NCBI GenBank assembly: GCA_037975125.1
Contig: CM075857.1
Coordinates: 41,036,436 to 41,100,435, forward strand
Direction: 5' to 3'
Length of the DNA stretch: 64,000 nucleotides
DNA from: Latrodectus hesperus
Taxonomy: Eukaryota > Arthropoda > Arachnida > Araneae > Theridiidae
Both the position numbers and the translations under genes were made by a program. Positions 10,871 to 25,685 of this stretch are shown piece after piece (within the stretch, counting starts at the first letter, position 1; every line of letters starts with the position of its first letter). The notes below the pieces were generated by a model, which saw only the letters and a list, made by a program, of their open reading frames with translations, was not told the origin of the DNA and did not search any database.

Positions 10871-13800
10871 GCGGTTTAGGTCAAGGATAAAACACGCTGT
10901 GATCAGATGCGACATCTAATGACCAGTTACCACTTTTTGATACGAGGTTATTACGGCAAATTCGTATGCTTTAGATTTTTCGCTTCAAGGTGGTTACGTA
11001 CACCAGCCTTGGTGTCGAGTTTTTTTCTTTCTTTCTTTTTTTTTGTTCTGAATAAACAAGTTTCTTTTTCTCTCTTCAGAAAAACAGTGCGACGCTGAAA
11101 TACAAACTAATCAATTCGTGATAATTTGTTTCTGAATACACTAATCACATTCCGTTTAAAGCCTGAAAGGACGTTTTGGCTTGTTATTAGAACTGTCGAT
11201 TCCAAAAAGAAACGTGAATGATAAACTGAACTGTAAACATCCCTGATCTTTTTTTTCAATTAAATTTTTTTTAAATATTTTATGTCCGTTGCAATAAATT
11301 TTTTGTATAAAATGGGAATATTAAATTTATATCATAAATTACTGTGCTAATATTAATGATTATTATAGACAGCTGTGATCATATATTGAGCAGATTTGTT
11401 CAGGATTAAATTGTTGGGCGAATATGTAATATATATTTCTTTTTTGACACGTAAAATCACTAGTGATTTATTTCTATTATGAATTTAATGTACCTCATAT
11501 AAATTTATGAGATTAAGTATAAGGTAGAGGTAATCTCCTATTTTAGAGATTACAGAATTACTATAGTTTATTTTTTGTAAATTAATAACAGTACTGGAAT
11601 TATAGTCCTGATTTATGATAACATTTATTCATTATACCAAAAGTTATATTTATGTGGCTCCAATCCTCCAAATTAATGTGTAACTGGCAGAAATGTTAAC
11701 ATTTCCTCAGTAGTATAACAGTAACATTTAGGAATTGATCATCTGAGTTTTGAGATTAATATAATATATAAATTGAAATAAACATGTTAAAAATTTAAAA
11801 AAATAACAGTCGTTGTAAAAATGAATTAATTATGAATTCGAATGCTTAATGTGTAAAATATAATGAATACAATTCAATTTCATTTGTAAAAAATTCAATA
11901 ATTTCCATATTATAAATGATAATAAAACATTTTGTTTTCTGCCAAACTAAACTTTAGAAATACACGTATTAATTAAATATAGTAAATATGGGAAGACTAA
12001 TAAGAGAGAGAGATGATACAAGGCAATTACTACATTGCATATGATGTATGCTTTATGATTGTAACTAATTTATAATTAATAAACTGACTCCTTGGGAAAT
12101 TTAAATTAAATTATAAATTTCTTAATAATGCACAAAAAACTGAATGAATTTTAAAAATCAAGTGTATCGATTTTAATTTTGAGATACCTGGCGCTATCTA
12201 TTGGGAACACACAACACTTTCACCACTTTTTTATTTCAAAATCAAATCTCAATGAAAATGACCTGAACCTACAAATCATAACAAACTCATAATGATTTGT
12301 AAATTAAATTTAAAGGACAGAAGTACTGAAATCGCATCTTCTACACTCTTTAAAATTAATTATTTTAACTTAAATTTTGTTAAAAATGACATTTTTAATA
12401 AAATTGGTTTAGAATTTCTGAAAGAAAAAAAATTGTTTCCTCATTGACGAAGCGAACAGTTTAAAATTTCCATGACTATTATTTGTGTTTATAACGACGT
12501 CCTATTTTCGCTACTTGTTTAGTTTCACTCATTAGAAATCATTAAATACGTTATAACAGATAAGGGGAATATTGGGTTAACGTGTTAATCCCACTATCAC
12601 CGAAGATTTCGTAATTTGAATCAAAGGCAAGTAACGAGGTATTTTCCTAAACTTTTACGTTCTTCCCCACAACTCATTAGTAAAAGAACATTAATCCGTA
12701 TGAATTTTATACATATAGACCATCTCATCAAACTCCAATAGCCAAGTTCCAGCAACCGCAAGTAACACAGGAAGTCAGAAAATAGTAACCCTTCCAAATA
12801 CAGCTTGCAGGCGATAATGGTTGACCTTGGCGACCAAAAGAGAACTAGCATCAATATAGTGTGCTCCTCGTAGCTAAATGTTGCAAATCATCTATAATAT
12901 GTAGAAGAAGAAATAATTAACTCAATACCTGGGTTAAGACACCCCTTTAAGTTTCCGTGCCATACCGAAACAAAGAAATAAGTGCTATCTGTTTAATGAA
13001 TGTATTGAACACATGTTCGCTTAGTTTTACCCTTCATCGCTATCTTTTTTTCTACTTAGATTGAAGAAAAAAACTTTTTAAATTATCTTTATTTCATAGC
13101 ACGTTATTAATAATAATTTTTTTTGGTAAAAACAAATGTCTATAAAAATTCAAAAGCATTGATTTCATCATCAAAAACTTTATAAATATAAAGTATAAAA
13201 AATTGTTGCATGAGAGTTCGGTATTCAATAAGGTGAAGGAATCAATTGGCAACACTAAATACTTCGGCAAAAGCAAACAAGTGTCTGCAATTTTTACGAA
13301 TAAAGTAAAAAAAAAAATATTCCGATAAAAATTTTTGAAGTGTGAATACTCAGCATTATTTATACGAAAATTTATGATGGCGTATTATTGATTGCATTGA
13401 AATATGTGAAAGTGTATTTGATTTATATTGTTAGCAACAATATTATCTGAAAAGACTGTGGATTATACCAGTATTTAGGATTGAATTTTATCGTCGCAAG
13501 TTGACTAAATATAAACCTTTTTATCGCTTCTTAAAAGGTGCATTTCTCAAAACAGAATCAACCTCTTAAATAGTATAGCAAAAAAAAGAAAAAAAATTTA
13601 GTCTGAAAAATCGATACATAAGTCTAATGATACATTATACTGTTCAAATACATTTTTTTATCTTATCTCATCACTGTTTCGATTATGTAACAAGAAATTT
13701 TCAAAATTTGAAAAATGACATTTAGTTTAGTGACGCAAAATTCCCTTCTATGCTTCTTCCATTTAATTTATCTAAATTAATATATTTTTATCGTATGTCA

Positions 13801-16559
13801 AAGCGTTATTACATTTTAATATCAATTGTTCTCTACGATTGCTTATCCTTAAATCTCAATACATTTTTTTGTGAAAACATTACCAATCTTTAATTTACTA
13901 CAACAGAGATAAAAAGAAAAGTTAATACTATCGCAAGTATAATTTTAAAAAAATTAAATGGTTTTTATCGATAATTTTTAGAGATCTTGCCTTTTAATTA
14001 ATAAATTTTAATCCAAAATGCAATATAATTAGAAATTTATCATATTTTTTCCTTTTCATAACAATTCATTTTTTCCAATGTTCATTGTTTTTAGATTAAC
14101 AACAGTATTATTCTTTAACAAAGGAATCATTAAAATGAAACAGAACTTTTATCGAGATACTTCAACTTATTATAAATAATGATTTAGCAGGCTTCATATA
14201 TGATTCAAACTAGATGACTAATCTTATGTATCAAAATTTCATCTTTTCCGATCTTTCTAATTTAGAACTTTTAATGAGAGCATCTATGACAAATATTCAG
14301 TTGATTTATGAAACTGAATTTATTTACAGATATGTCATTTCTCTCTCTAATTCTCGAATTTTAAATTAACACGAGCTGTATTTCACACTGGAAGAAGCAT
14401 TAGGATTTTAAAGATAATAATAAAGAGATGACCTTGAATGTTTTTGCTATTTATAGATACTGGATATAGAAGATAATGAGATTAGAGCTTTGTAAAAATA
14501 ATTTAGTTTATTCACAATGCATAGTTTGAATTTTATGTCACATAGCTTCAAATAAATTCTTGCATGAGAGTTTTGTTTGCAGTAATTATTTAAAACAGAT
14601 ACGAAGAAAAATGTGCAATTTTTTTTGCACATTTTTTTATGAAATAGAACATTGATTTTCAACCACTATGTGACGGCACTTGAGCCTTTAAAATTTTAGA
14701 AATGCATATAGTAAATATTATTATGTTTTTTTATTACGAGTATAAAATAATAACTAGTGTTATTTTTGTAGTACATATGTGATATTATTTTATTTTAAAT
14801 TAAAAATAATTATCATAAACTATTTCACACAGTGTATTATTGGTAAGTAAACAACTTTTAAACTTATCATTTTCTTATGTGTCGTCAAATTTTGAAATCG
14901 TTAAAAGTGTGCGTGACAAAAAAAGATGAAAATAACTGAAATATAGAATAATTTACTTCTACAAGACGAAATATTTTTTCCCTTACATGGAAATTTTCAT
15001 GACAGAGATTAAAACTAAAAATATCATTTAATAAAATGAGTTATATTTTATTCATATATAAAGTGAAGTTTTATTTGCTACCAGTAAATTTAAAAGGAAA
15101 GTAAAGCGAGAAAGAAATTAAAACGTCAATTCCTTTTTAAGCATCTAAAATCAACAAAACGTTTCACCAAAATTGAAGAGGATCTCGTCTAAAATTTTCT
15201 CATAAATATAAAATAACAAAAATCACTAACAAACAAATCTCTTAAAAACTAATTTTGTTTGCAAAATTTAAGAAATAATGTATATGTATCTGCTTTAAAA
15301 AAATTCAGGAAAAGATCTAATATTATATTTCCGTAGCAGGTGTGTGTGTTAAAAATCATTGAATTTGTGGAGCTTATTACAAAATGCTTTAGCAAAGATG
15401 CCTTGATTTGCGAATCCAATTAAGATTTTAATAATAAGCTTTTCATAATGGGAAATTTTTTTTATGCTATAAAGGTTCTACATGGAAAAAAATGATGATG
15501 CCACTATATTATTTCTAGACTATTTCTTTAATTTTGTTTTTCAAATTGTTTTATTAATAAGATCCAAAAAACATTTTCTGGAATAAATTAACTTATTGAA
15601 TTTTATTTAATTAAAAAAAGTGGTTAATACCTATGCTAATTTGAATGAAAAATCATTTTGTATTTATATTTTAAAAAAATTCAATTCATTTAGAAATACT
15701 CAAGCTTATTAAGATTATTTATGAAAAACTTTCTGAAACTTTTTCTTGGTAATAAGAAAATATTTTTGTGTATGCAATGTTTATAATTTTCATGAAAATG
15801 GAGGCCAAGGAAAGAATCCGAACGGCATATGTTTGTGCTGGAACAGTTCATTCGATTTTTTTTTTACAAAATGATGAATGACTTCATAGCTTGTCAGATT
15901 TCATCAGATATTGTTTTTCATGGAGCTTTTATGTTTTCATAGCTTGAAGATTAAAAATCAAACGATTTCTCTGAAATTAAAAAGAAAAAGGAATATTGAT
16001 GTCCAAGTTGAATAGAATAGATTTAAAAAAATGGCGCTGCGCTGTAAAATGATTCAAAAGAAGACTACAGCAAAACAATTTATCAAATAAAAACATATTT
16101 GAATATTATTCAAATATTATGTATTTAAACTCGTTGGAGAAATTAATTAATACATTGAATTCGAAATTGAGTGCAAATTAGAAACAAATTAAAAATTAGG
16201 AGGCATCCATAGAAATTAGAAAAAGTACCTTTGAATTTAAGAGTGTTTTTAAAGAAAAAATAATGTGATCACACTTAATAAAAAGCATTTTTTTATTCGC
16301 TAGTTACAATATCAGCAAATATAAAATAAATGAAAAAAATTAGTGTAATTAATTTGTAATTATAAATTAACACATATAAATTAATAATTAAAACTATTAT
16401 AAACCAATAACTTTAAAATAAAATAATTAAATTTACAACTGCAAACTAATAATTGAAAATGTATATTTTAATAACAATTAAATGATGATTACTGTTGCAA
16501 TTAATTAGATTCAATGAGATTGTGCTATTTTGTATAATATGTTAAATAATCAGGCTTCA
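10871..16559. other. Long AT-rich stretch, nothing assigned
   Basis: No gene, RNA or transposon end recognised on either strand. The only structure noted is a short hairpin at about 14609-14638 (12-bp arms around a T-run). Small ORFs at 12621-12854, 13094-13276 and 14447-14662 lack motifs. Confidence 0.5.
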
Positions 16560-16740
16560 TTTTATTTGGTTTGTAGTTCTGAAGTCACTTCTTGTGCGCA
16601 CGAGAACGATTAGTATACCTACAATTCAAAGCACATTCCTCACCGTTGCAAATATTCATTATCGAAGTGGGAATCGAACACATGAATTGAAGAAAAGAGC
16701 TCTAGTCTTTCAGTTGCCTTCTCAATTTGACTAATCAAAA
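16560..16740 (-). repeat. Possible tRNA-derived SINE remnant
   Basis: Read on the minus strand, the sequence near 16650-16665 gives GTGTTCGATTCCCAC, close to a tRNA B box/T arm, and the upstream region could be a decayed tRNA-like head. It is too degenerate to assign to a family. Confidence 0.3.
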
Positions 16741-19700
16741 GAAAATTTCCGAATATCAAAGAGAATTTAATAAAACTTATTCGTGTGTGTATATATGTAT
16801 TCGTTTTATATAGAATAAATTCATTTCGTGGTCACGTGAGTGACGCCAAAAGAATTTATTCTATATTTATGTTAAATGTTAAGTTAAAAAGTTACACTAA
16901 AAATATCGTAGTGATTTTATGCCTGGATTTATTCTAAATGTTTTCGAATTTCACCATTAAAATCGGGCTAAATTTGATTCTTTGTTAAAATGAATAAAGA
17001 TGAATCTTCAATCGTAACAATATTTACTTGAATATTAGTCTTAAACTGCCGGTAAAAATGAAATAGAAATGTGCTTATTCGAAAAGAAAAATTATTTCTT
17101 ATTAATATATTTTTAGATGTATAAATTTCAGTATTATTACCATACTCTCTGGTTTTTTACGAATTCTATTTTTATCACAATATTCAATTTCTATGCCTAT
17201 AGAGACACAATTATTTTATGCAGATTATTCTTTCAATGCATCTCGACTTTAGAAACGTTTCAGATTTTATATTCAGAGACAGTTTTTTTCATTTAATACT
17301 TATATTTCAAATGCATTCTGAAGAATAATAGTAAAAGAAAATTAAAAAATTTTTATAGAAAACTCAAAGTGTTAAATGTTGCTTAAGATTTGTGAATGAT
17401 TGTTAATGATATGACAATTCTTCGATTTCATAGGAGAATTGAATTCTGTACTCTTCTAACCACAAAAATTATTGAGTACTTAGGAAACGAACTCGCCCCC
17501 CACGACACCCATGTAGTACAAAGAATTAATAATCAAAAGGATGAAAAAAATATTTCCGGTATAAAGTAATTTTTCCTGTGATTATAGGATTGTTAAAAAC
17601 TTTTTCTTAGAACTTTTGTACCACAACGAACACACAGACACACAAAAGAAAAAAAAAAGAAACGCAATCAGAACAAATACTAACAAACATTAAGTTTAAA
17701 AAACTTTTACAATACATTTCGTCACAATCGTCTGCAACCTTGAAATCAAAATTCTCCGACTACTACAGAAAAAAAAGAAATAAAGAAAGAAAACGTCATT
17801 TTTGCTTGTCAGGCAACGTCCTCCAGATAGTCATTCGACGTTAAACATCGTGAAATATAGGGTAATATATATATATTTAATAATTATAAAAAAAATTTTT
17901 TCGCTCAAAGATAATAAAAAAATTTTAATTAAATTTTTGTATAATTTTTTTTAATATTAAATCATCCTGAAGTAGAAACACTGTTCTTTTAAAAATACAT
18001 GTGAAATAGATATATTTCTAATTGAAATTCATTTATAATGTTTAACAAACACTTTATGCAAATAAATTTTGTTGTAATATATTTATTCTGTTTTTCTAAA
18101 TCATATGTAATTTTTCATAAAAATACAAATTTCAAAAGTACTTTATAAAATATGATTAGATTATAGCCAATTATATAATAAGAAAATTTTCATGTAATTA
18201 GAATCTTATTTCAAGAATTATTTATTTAGCAATATATAAGAAAAGCTTAAATGAACTTGTTTGATTAACTCAACTAAATATTTATAATTAATTTTTATTA
18301 ATTTGAAAATTTTATTAAAATTTGTTATTTAAGTATACGAATTAAATAAAATTTCATGATATCTGTATTATGATTTGGAATAAAGAATAAGGCGAGTTCT
18401 GTATTTATATTTTAACGCTGACTTACAGCAAGTTAAGGTATTAAACTGCTTTGTAAAGTTATTGATTTTAATTTGAATTTTATCAGATATCATTTACTAT
18501 TCTTACTTGGAAAACTTAGGTATTTTCACTGAAATTATGAATAGATAAAAATGTTATTATGAAATTATTCATGTTTCACTTTTTAATTCCTCATATATTT
18601 ATTTCTATATTTAGTCGATGACATGCTCACAATATAAAAAATATTCACCGTTACTTAAAAAAAACTGTTCTATTAGATAAATAAAAATAACTTTGAAAAA
18701 GAATTGAAATCACAGATTTTGAAAAGTTCAAATCTTTTTCTTTAAAGTCAAACTGTCATTTTTTTCGCCTGTTCCATCTGCAGACAAAACATCAGGAATA
18801 TTTTCCATGCAATTAAGAAACTGCTGTCGACAACGGTTCTCATATCATAGAATAGATTTCATTAAGACTACTAAAATATTGCCGTTTGCAGAGTTGTATT
18901 CTAAGAGATTCATAACAGGTTGTTGCAGGAAATGGAAAGATCGTTTTCATACTTTATATACCGAGAATTTTAGCCATAAAGGGTCAGTGATCGGTTATCT
19001 ATGCGTTGTTTGTTTTCCTGCGGTTCTCGATTTTGGAAATAAAACTCGCGAATATCTTCCGTAAATCATGACTATGTGTAAATATATAAGAATAAAAAAG
19101 TTTGATTTTGTGAGATAATAGATAAACGTCCGATTTGCTAGAAAAATTTTTAATCTAAAAAAGAACGATTTTTCTAGTAATCATATGCGAGAAAAAAATT
19201 AAATCATTCTATTTAAAAAATATTTAACTGAATCATATTTTTTTAAATGCTTATTCAAATAATGTCTAAAATGAATTATGAGTTTAAAATTTATTTAAAA
19301 AGTTTAATATTTGATATAACCATAACTGTTATAACAGATATTATTTAACTATTAAAAAGTATCAAACTAATCAAACAGCTCTCAAATGCATTAAAATAAA
19401 TTTAAAACGATACAATTTTTCTTAAAAAAATACAATATAATTGAAAATTAGAGTAGCGTATTAACTGCTTTTCTAATTTTTCTTTACTTTTTCTAATTTT
19501 TTTATGTCATATATTTCGTACAGTTTAATATAATATGAAAATACATTTGAGTGGATTATTAATTTGTGTCATTGGAAACGAAATACTTTCAGTAAGAAGT
19601 ATTTCTCAAGTACTTGTATACTGTTGAAATAATGCAGGAAATTGGTGCAATTTTTATTCCTGTTGAACAATAGTAAACACAGTAAAAATATTTGATACTT

Positions 19701-22700
19701 TTATGTCGTCAGAACATAGGCAAATCCTAAACTTTTGGTGAAAGATTTAAAAGAGAAAATAGTTCAAATATTTAGAATTTTCATATATATAACAGAAATT
19801 CCAGTGAATTATTACTTTTTCATTTTGCCGGAGCAGATGATAAAGTCGCCAAATAGTATTAATAAGTGAAACAAAATATCACAAACTGCTGCTTTTACCA
19901 TTATTTTTTTTTAACTTTTGAAAATGTTTTAAATAATGAAAAAATATTTTATGTCCTCAAAATAAACTTTTTTCAATTAACAGTTAATGTTTCTTTATCA
20001 GTTTCCCATGAAATGTTACCTAAAATCTAAACACAGCAAAATTTGTACCGAGGAAATGGAACAGTATCAATTTTGAAAAACGTTAGCGATTGTTGCAAAA
20101 CATTTAGTGACCCCAGTCTGTTTCAAATAGAAAAATGCTTATTAATCCTCAAATAGTTTATTAATTATTACGAAAACTGATTCGTTTATAATTTGCCTAC
20201 ATGGCCCAATAGTGGATTCAAACAACTATCTAAAATTCTGTATAATGTAAAGTATAAATGTTATTAACCATAAAGTTGTTTCTTTCTTACTGTTGAGATC
20301 CAGAGTACGCCACTTTATATCACGAATCTCATTGGTTTAAAATATCCATGACCTCAGATAACGTTTCATCTACGTCATATCGTATTGAGACGGCGTCTTG
20401 AATATGATTTGTCAACGAATTTACTGTCTGCCTTTAAATCACATTCTTCGAGCGGCAGCAAACAGGGCGAAGTTCACTATCGTATGTATAAAAATATTGT
20501 CGAAGTTCATTTTGTAAAGAAAACGATTTCTTATATAAGGACCAAATCATTGGTTTGAGAAGCCATCAACGCATGGACAGTAAAACAGAAAAAGCAAAAT
20601 GAAAAAGACTAAACAAAACTTCCACTTTAGTTTAAATCGGCATGGACGATTTAAATTTTTAAAAATTTAATTAATTAATAAAATTCTAAATTAATCATTG
20701 CAATATTTTTAATTCTAGGGTAATTGCTTAAAAAAGCATGTGTTAATAATCTAATGCAAAGGTCAAAGCATAATAAAACAAGCGCAGCATATTTTTCTTA
20801 TTATTAATGTTTAAACATACAGCAGGATTTATTTAAATATAAAATAATTTTATAAAAAAACATTTTCATTATCTTCATAAACGTTTATCTGTTGTATATA
20901 TCTTTCAGTAAAAAAGAATGCGAATTTACTATTGTCTATACAGTAAAAATGTTTTGAAAAATTTAAATTGGTGTATGTGATGAAGGTAAAATATTTTTTG
21001 GAATTATCTATTTGAAAATAATGTTTTCCTTTAAAAAAGTGCAAAGACTGAATAGAAATTTATGACCATAAAGCTATTTTCTCAGTATTAAGTCTTCAAA
21101 ATATTTACCAAAATGGCGCAGCATAACATATATTCTGACAACACACCTTGAACAATCGGAATTAAAATACCACCGATATGATAATGATATAGAAAACCTC
21201 GAAGTCAACCAGGCGTTATACGCGCTGGCAAAAAAATAATAAAAAAGTAAAAAAGATTCCAGAAAGACAAAAGGAGAAAACAGAACACGAAACTATCCAG
21301 AAAAACGAATAAAAAAAATAGCAACGTTTTTCCGCTTGTTCTCCGACGAACGACCTTGCCAGAATGCACTTTAAAAGAAAAAAAAAATGTCTATTACAGT
21401 GAAAGGTCGAACAATTTCTTGTGACACCCAGGTAAGCAGGTTTTGGTGATTGCTACAGAGGACTAGTTACGTACGTGCGAGCTCACCGGAGCACGCCATG
21501 TTTTGATTTTCACAGAAAGTTAAACGATTTTGCCAATCAATCAGACGATAATTAATTTTTTTATAGATTCTATCGAAGTAGAACAATGAATTTCGGTATC
21601 GTTTCTTTTCACTGAGATATTTCTTTCTTTCTTTATTTTTAACCGTAATATATGTGATTCACAGAACATATATTTTTTTTATGCGTAATATGTTTTTGTA
21701 TGATTCAAATTTTCTGAATACAAACTAGTCCTACTCTATTATTACAATTAAAAAACAAATTAATCTTATTTAATTTTTAGAAATAATAAGATTATTTTCT
21801 TATTACTTGTTTTCCTTTCTTTTTTTTGGATTGTATTTTATTTTCACTCAGAAAATGAATTGTTAAATATTTTGCAGAAAAATAATTTTTACTGTTCATT
21901 ACACAAATGTTTGAAGAATAATAATAATTCAACAAATTTCTTTGATATGTATCAAATAATTAACTATCAAATTAATTATTTAAAATGAATTAATCTCAAA
22001 ATAAACCATCTGCTAAATAATTAATTTATCAGATTATCTTTTGTGAATGATTGAAATAATTTAAATCACAATTTCAAATTAATTTACTTTGAAAGAAAAT
22101 AATAAATTTAAAATAATAATTTAAAAATGTACTTTTTTAAATAACGAATAAATTTTTATGAGAAAAATTTAAAAATGAAAGGAAAAAAAAAAAGAGAAAT
22201 AGATTTTTTTTCAATTTTGTTTTAAATATGAGAAGGAATAGTAGTATTGTTAATATCAAATATATATATATTTAAACTATCCGTTCCCTGTGTTAGTTGA
22301 TTCATATTCAATCAAATATAATAAAAATCTCTATAAGCAACGAAATATTTTTTATGTTACACACACGCGCGCGCATATATATATATATACATATATACAT
22401 ATTTGGGTTTAAATTCTACTTTCAATTACAGTTGTGAATTAATTTATTTTCTAAAAATTCTTTTTCAGAAAATTAGTTGACGTTTAATAAAAAATATAAT
22501 GTATGCAAAAGAACATAAGAAATGAATATAAATTACATTAAAAATCTATATTCGTGGGACATACACACTTTTTTGTCACAAGAGTCTTGCATTGAAGAAA
22601 CAAAAAAATAGCGCTCTAAAAACAGAAATAAAAATCATTCTGTTCGCCAAATTGGATAACAATGGATGTTAAAATAAGTGTTAACATCATTTCGAGAAGA

Positions 22701-22729
22701 TGATAGTTTTGGAATATCCGTTATTAACA
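16741..22729. other. Long AT-rich stretch, nothing assigned
   Basis: A 14-bp inverted repeat (TATAGAATAAATTC and its complement) lies at about 16810-16868, with CACGTG in the loop. The 85-codon ORF at 18807-19064 has no recognised domain. A CAG-GTAAGC splice-donor-like site lies near 21430 but has no coding exon attached. Near 22362-22400 there is a short CA/CG/TA alternating tract. Nothing else is identified. Confidence 0.45.
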
Positions 22730-23080
22730 GCGCCGTCTGGTGTCAGGTGGCTGACCCAAGGTGTCACTGACCTTGAAAGGCAAGGTCTTGCTATCTTTCG
22801 CTGAGGGCGATTGACTCCCTCTTTGATCCTATTGCATCAAAAAGCGAAGATTTCGTGAGCCACTTACTTCTTTCTCCATACAGTTCGGTTCATTATCATC
22901 GGGGGAGGGCAGCTGTCGTTTGCCAGTATTGTTGTTCATCAACTCGGGCTGAGTTGAGTGCACTTTCAGCATCAACAGAAGGGGTCTTCGGAATTCTTCG
23001 TCTGCCAGGATCGTTTGCTTTTATTTATTCGATTTTCATTTTTGAAAACAGTCGCTTGACGCTATTCAAATGTTTGTAGA
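22730..23080. other. GC-richer segment of unknown nature
   Basis: This ~350-bp block is clearly less AT-rich than its flanks and contains a short frame (22855-23079, 74 codons) with a Cys/Ser-rich N-terminal part and a hydrophobic C-terminal part. No domain is recognised. It could be a promoter plus 5' untranslated exon of a host gene whose coding part lies outside the window, or a decayed repeat. There is no decisive evidence. Confidence 0.25.
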
Positions 23081-25685
23081 AGAATGTTAATCTGTTTCTG
23101 GAAAATTGAGCGACGTCTCCTTCCGTATTTATAAACCACTCAGATTGCATTGCTTGTTTTTTTATTTTATTGTTCTTTGTGTCGGTATCATTGTTCGCAT
23201 GTGTTATTTTTCGTAAGGTTTAAATAAGCAAGCTATAACTATTTTTCGAATTATTAAAGTATAAATTTTCCATCATATGGTAATAAAAATAAGAACTTGT
23301 TGATCTAATATTTCATATCTTTTCATAAGTTAAAGTGAAAAAATGATTAATTTTTGGAAATTTGAGATATTAACTCGGCTGGCTTATACATTACATAGTT
23401 GTTGGCAGTAATTTTTTTCATTAGAATTGGCAAAAAAAAAGAAGCTTAGGGACTTGCTGTGAATAATTAGTCTTTTAATTTTCTCCTTTACATAGGAAAA
23501 ATTGTAAAAATGATTAGAATATTCTTATTTTTCAATATTAAACATTATTTATTTTATCACTAAATGTTAAATAATTTTAAAAAATATCTTTTTCTCTCTC
23601 TCTTTATGAATTAATTATAATTAGCGAGGAATCTCAAACAGAGCTACACAAATGTTTATATATATAGATATATATATATTTGTACTTACTATTTACCTCT
23701 CCTTTCCCATTGTCTGCAAATATAGAAAATATTTGACGCTCCTTTTATTATAATTACATAAAACTTTAATATACATTCTTCCATAATTTTTCTGCTTGCA
23801 TTAACAAAAATAATAAACTAATAAAAAATTACGATTTTTAATTAAGAATGTAAATTATGCAGCATTTTTTTATTTTCGGAAATGTATACCGTAATTTCTA
23901 CAGAAATATTTTTTAAAGATAACAAATTTTAAATTTTTATGTAGCTTTTCTTGAAACAGTATCCAATTAATGAAATATTCATTATAATTTAATTATTTAT
24001 TTTCAATTCAGAATCATTAATATCATATCAAACTCAAAAAATCTTAAGTGTATTCTGAAATCGTAATACACAGAATATAAATACCTTTTTTAATTAATTA
24101 ACTTGTTTTAGTTATGATAGAAATCTATATATTTTCAACTAATATAAGGAAACTGTAAATGCTCAGGATGTCATAATATTGATGATTTCTAAATTTTAAG
24201 AAGTGATTAAATGACTATTTAATTTATTGTCTACCTTTCCTAAAAAATGAATTTCAGTTTTATATAGTTTAAATAAAAAATTAACAAAATTAACGAAAAT
24301 GAACTGGATTCTACTGATAACAAATGGAAAATTGTAAGCAATGATTGAAAAATCCAAATTGATTCGCTATTTGTGTGTGTCAATTATATCTTAATAAAGT
24401 AAATAATATGGATTTTCACAAAATGTAAAATATACATAAGATTTTTAAATAATCAAGGATTAAAAATATTAAATATTTTTCATTTGCACTATATCTATGA
24501 AGTTAGTCATATTTCTTTATTAAAAAAATATCGAACACTAGATTTTGTACTGTTGATATCAGTGTTATTTTAGTTGTTATATGGCTTCTTCACTTTTGAA
24601 AAGACGAAAAATGCTTCGCTTTATTGTAAATACTTACTAGTATTCAGATAAAAAAAATCTTTTGGTTTGAATTTGGCTCTATTGTTGCAGTGTTTATTGC
24701 TCTGATAATCAAAAAGTAATTTTTTTTTAGAAAATTTTTTCTTCACTAATTGAAAGAAATGCATCTCTTATTTAATTCTTGTTTTTATGGATTCAATAAA
24801 TAAGTACACTTAAAAATGTAATAGAAAAAAACACTATACTGTGAAAAAAAAGCATGATGTTTTCATCATACTTTTTTTTCATTTGCGTTTAATGCAAATT
24901 AAATTTGGCAATATTTTGATTAAAGAACAAAAATATCCTAATAAAACGTCCAATATTTTGGTAAGTTTTATCTTTCGAAAAAAGATTTTTGGAGTTTTTT
25001 TTCTCTAAAATGATACTCGAGATCATATTCACAATTTTAAGCTAATACGCATTAATGATAATTATTATGTAAGTAGAAAATGAGCTAAGTCAAGCAATTG
25101 TGCGTGTACATTTCCATTAATTTAATGCATTCCGCGGAGACCAAAACAAAGATCATTCACAATCACAAATCTTTGCTTTATATTATTATGTAAGCATTTT
25201 TATTTCTGTTAAAATAAAAACTTTAAAATAAGGAGAATATTTTTCTTTTGTAGTAAATCCGTTAAAATATAACAATCTTGATATTTCTTAAGTCACTATT
25301 TAATTTCACGATAATTATATCATGCAGACTGTAATAAATTCTGCAAAATAAAAAGCGAAGAATTTCTAAAATTTCATATTTTCATAAAATTACTATATAA
25401 TAGTTCTCAAAAGTTTAATTTATAATCTCTATTTAAATATATGAATGTTGATTATTAAAGCCATTTTCTTTATTATTCGTGTCTAAAGTCTATTTCTATT
25501 TTCTTATTATTTCGCATTGATTATTAAATGTAATATTACAATAATTCGATCTAAATGCATAAATTAGTTATATTTTCATGGTATTTAATATCACATTATG
25601 GGGCGTAGATAAGTGAGAATTATATATTTTATGTTAAGTTTCCATGACTATTTAGCAAAAATATACATAAATTTCCAACATAAAA
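23081..25685. other. AT-rich non-coding stretch, nothing assigned
   Basis: A 17-bp near-perfect hairpin lies at about 24842-24879 (arms GAAAAAAAAGCATGATG and its complement, with one mismatch). No gene or transposon end is recognised. Confidence 0.5.

Noticed and set aside
21425..21440. CAG-GTAAGC splice-donor-like site (also GTAAGT near 57712)
   Set aside because: A short consensus expected by chance in 64 kb; no open exon precedes it, and 57712 lies in the Tc1 fossil.
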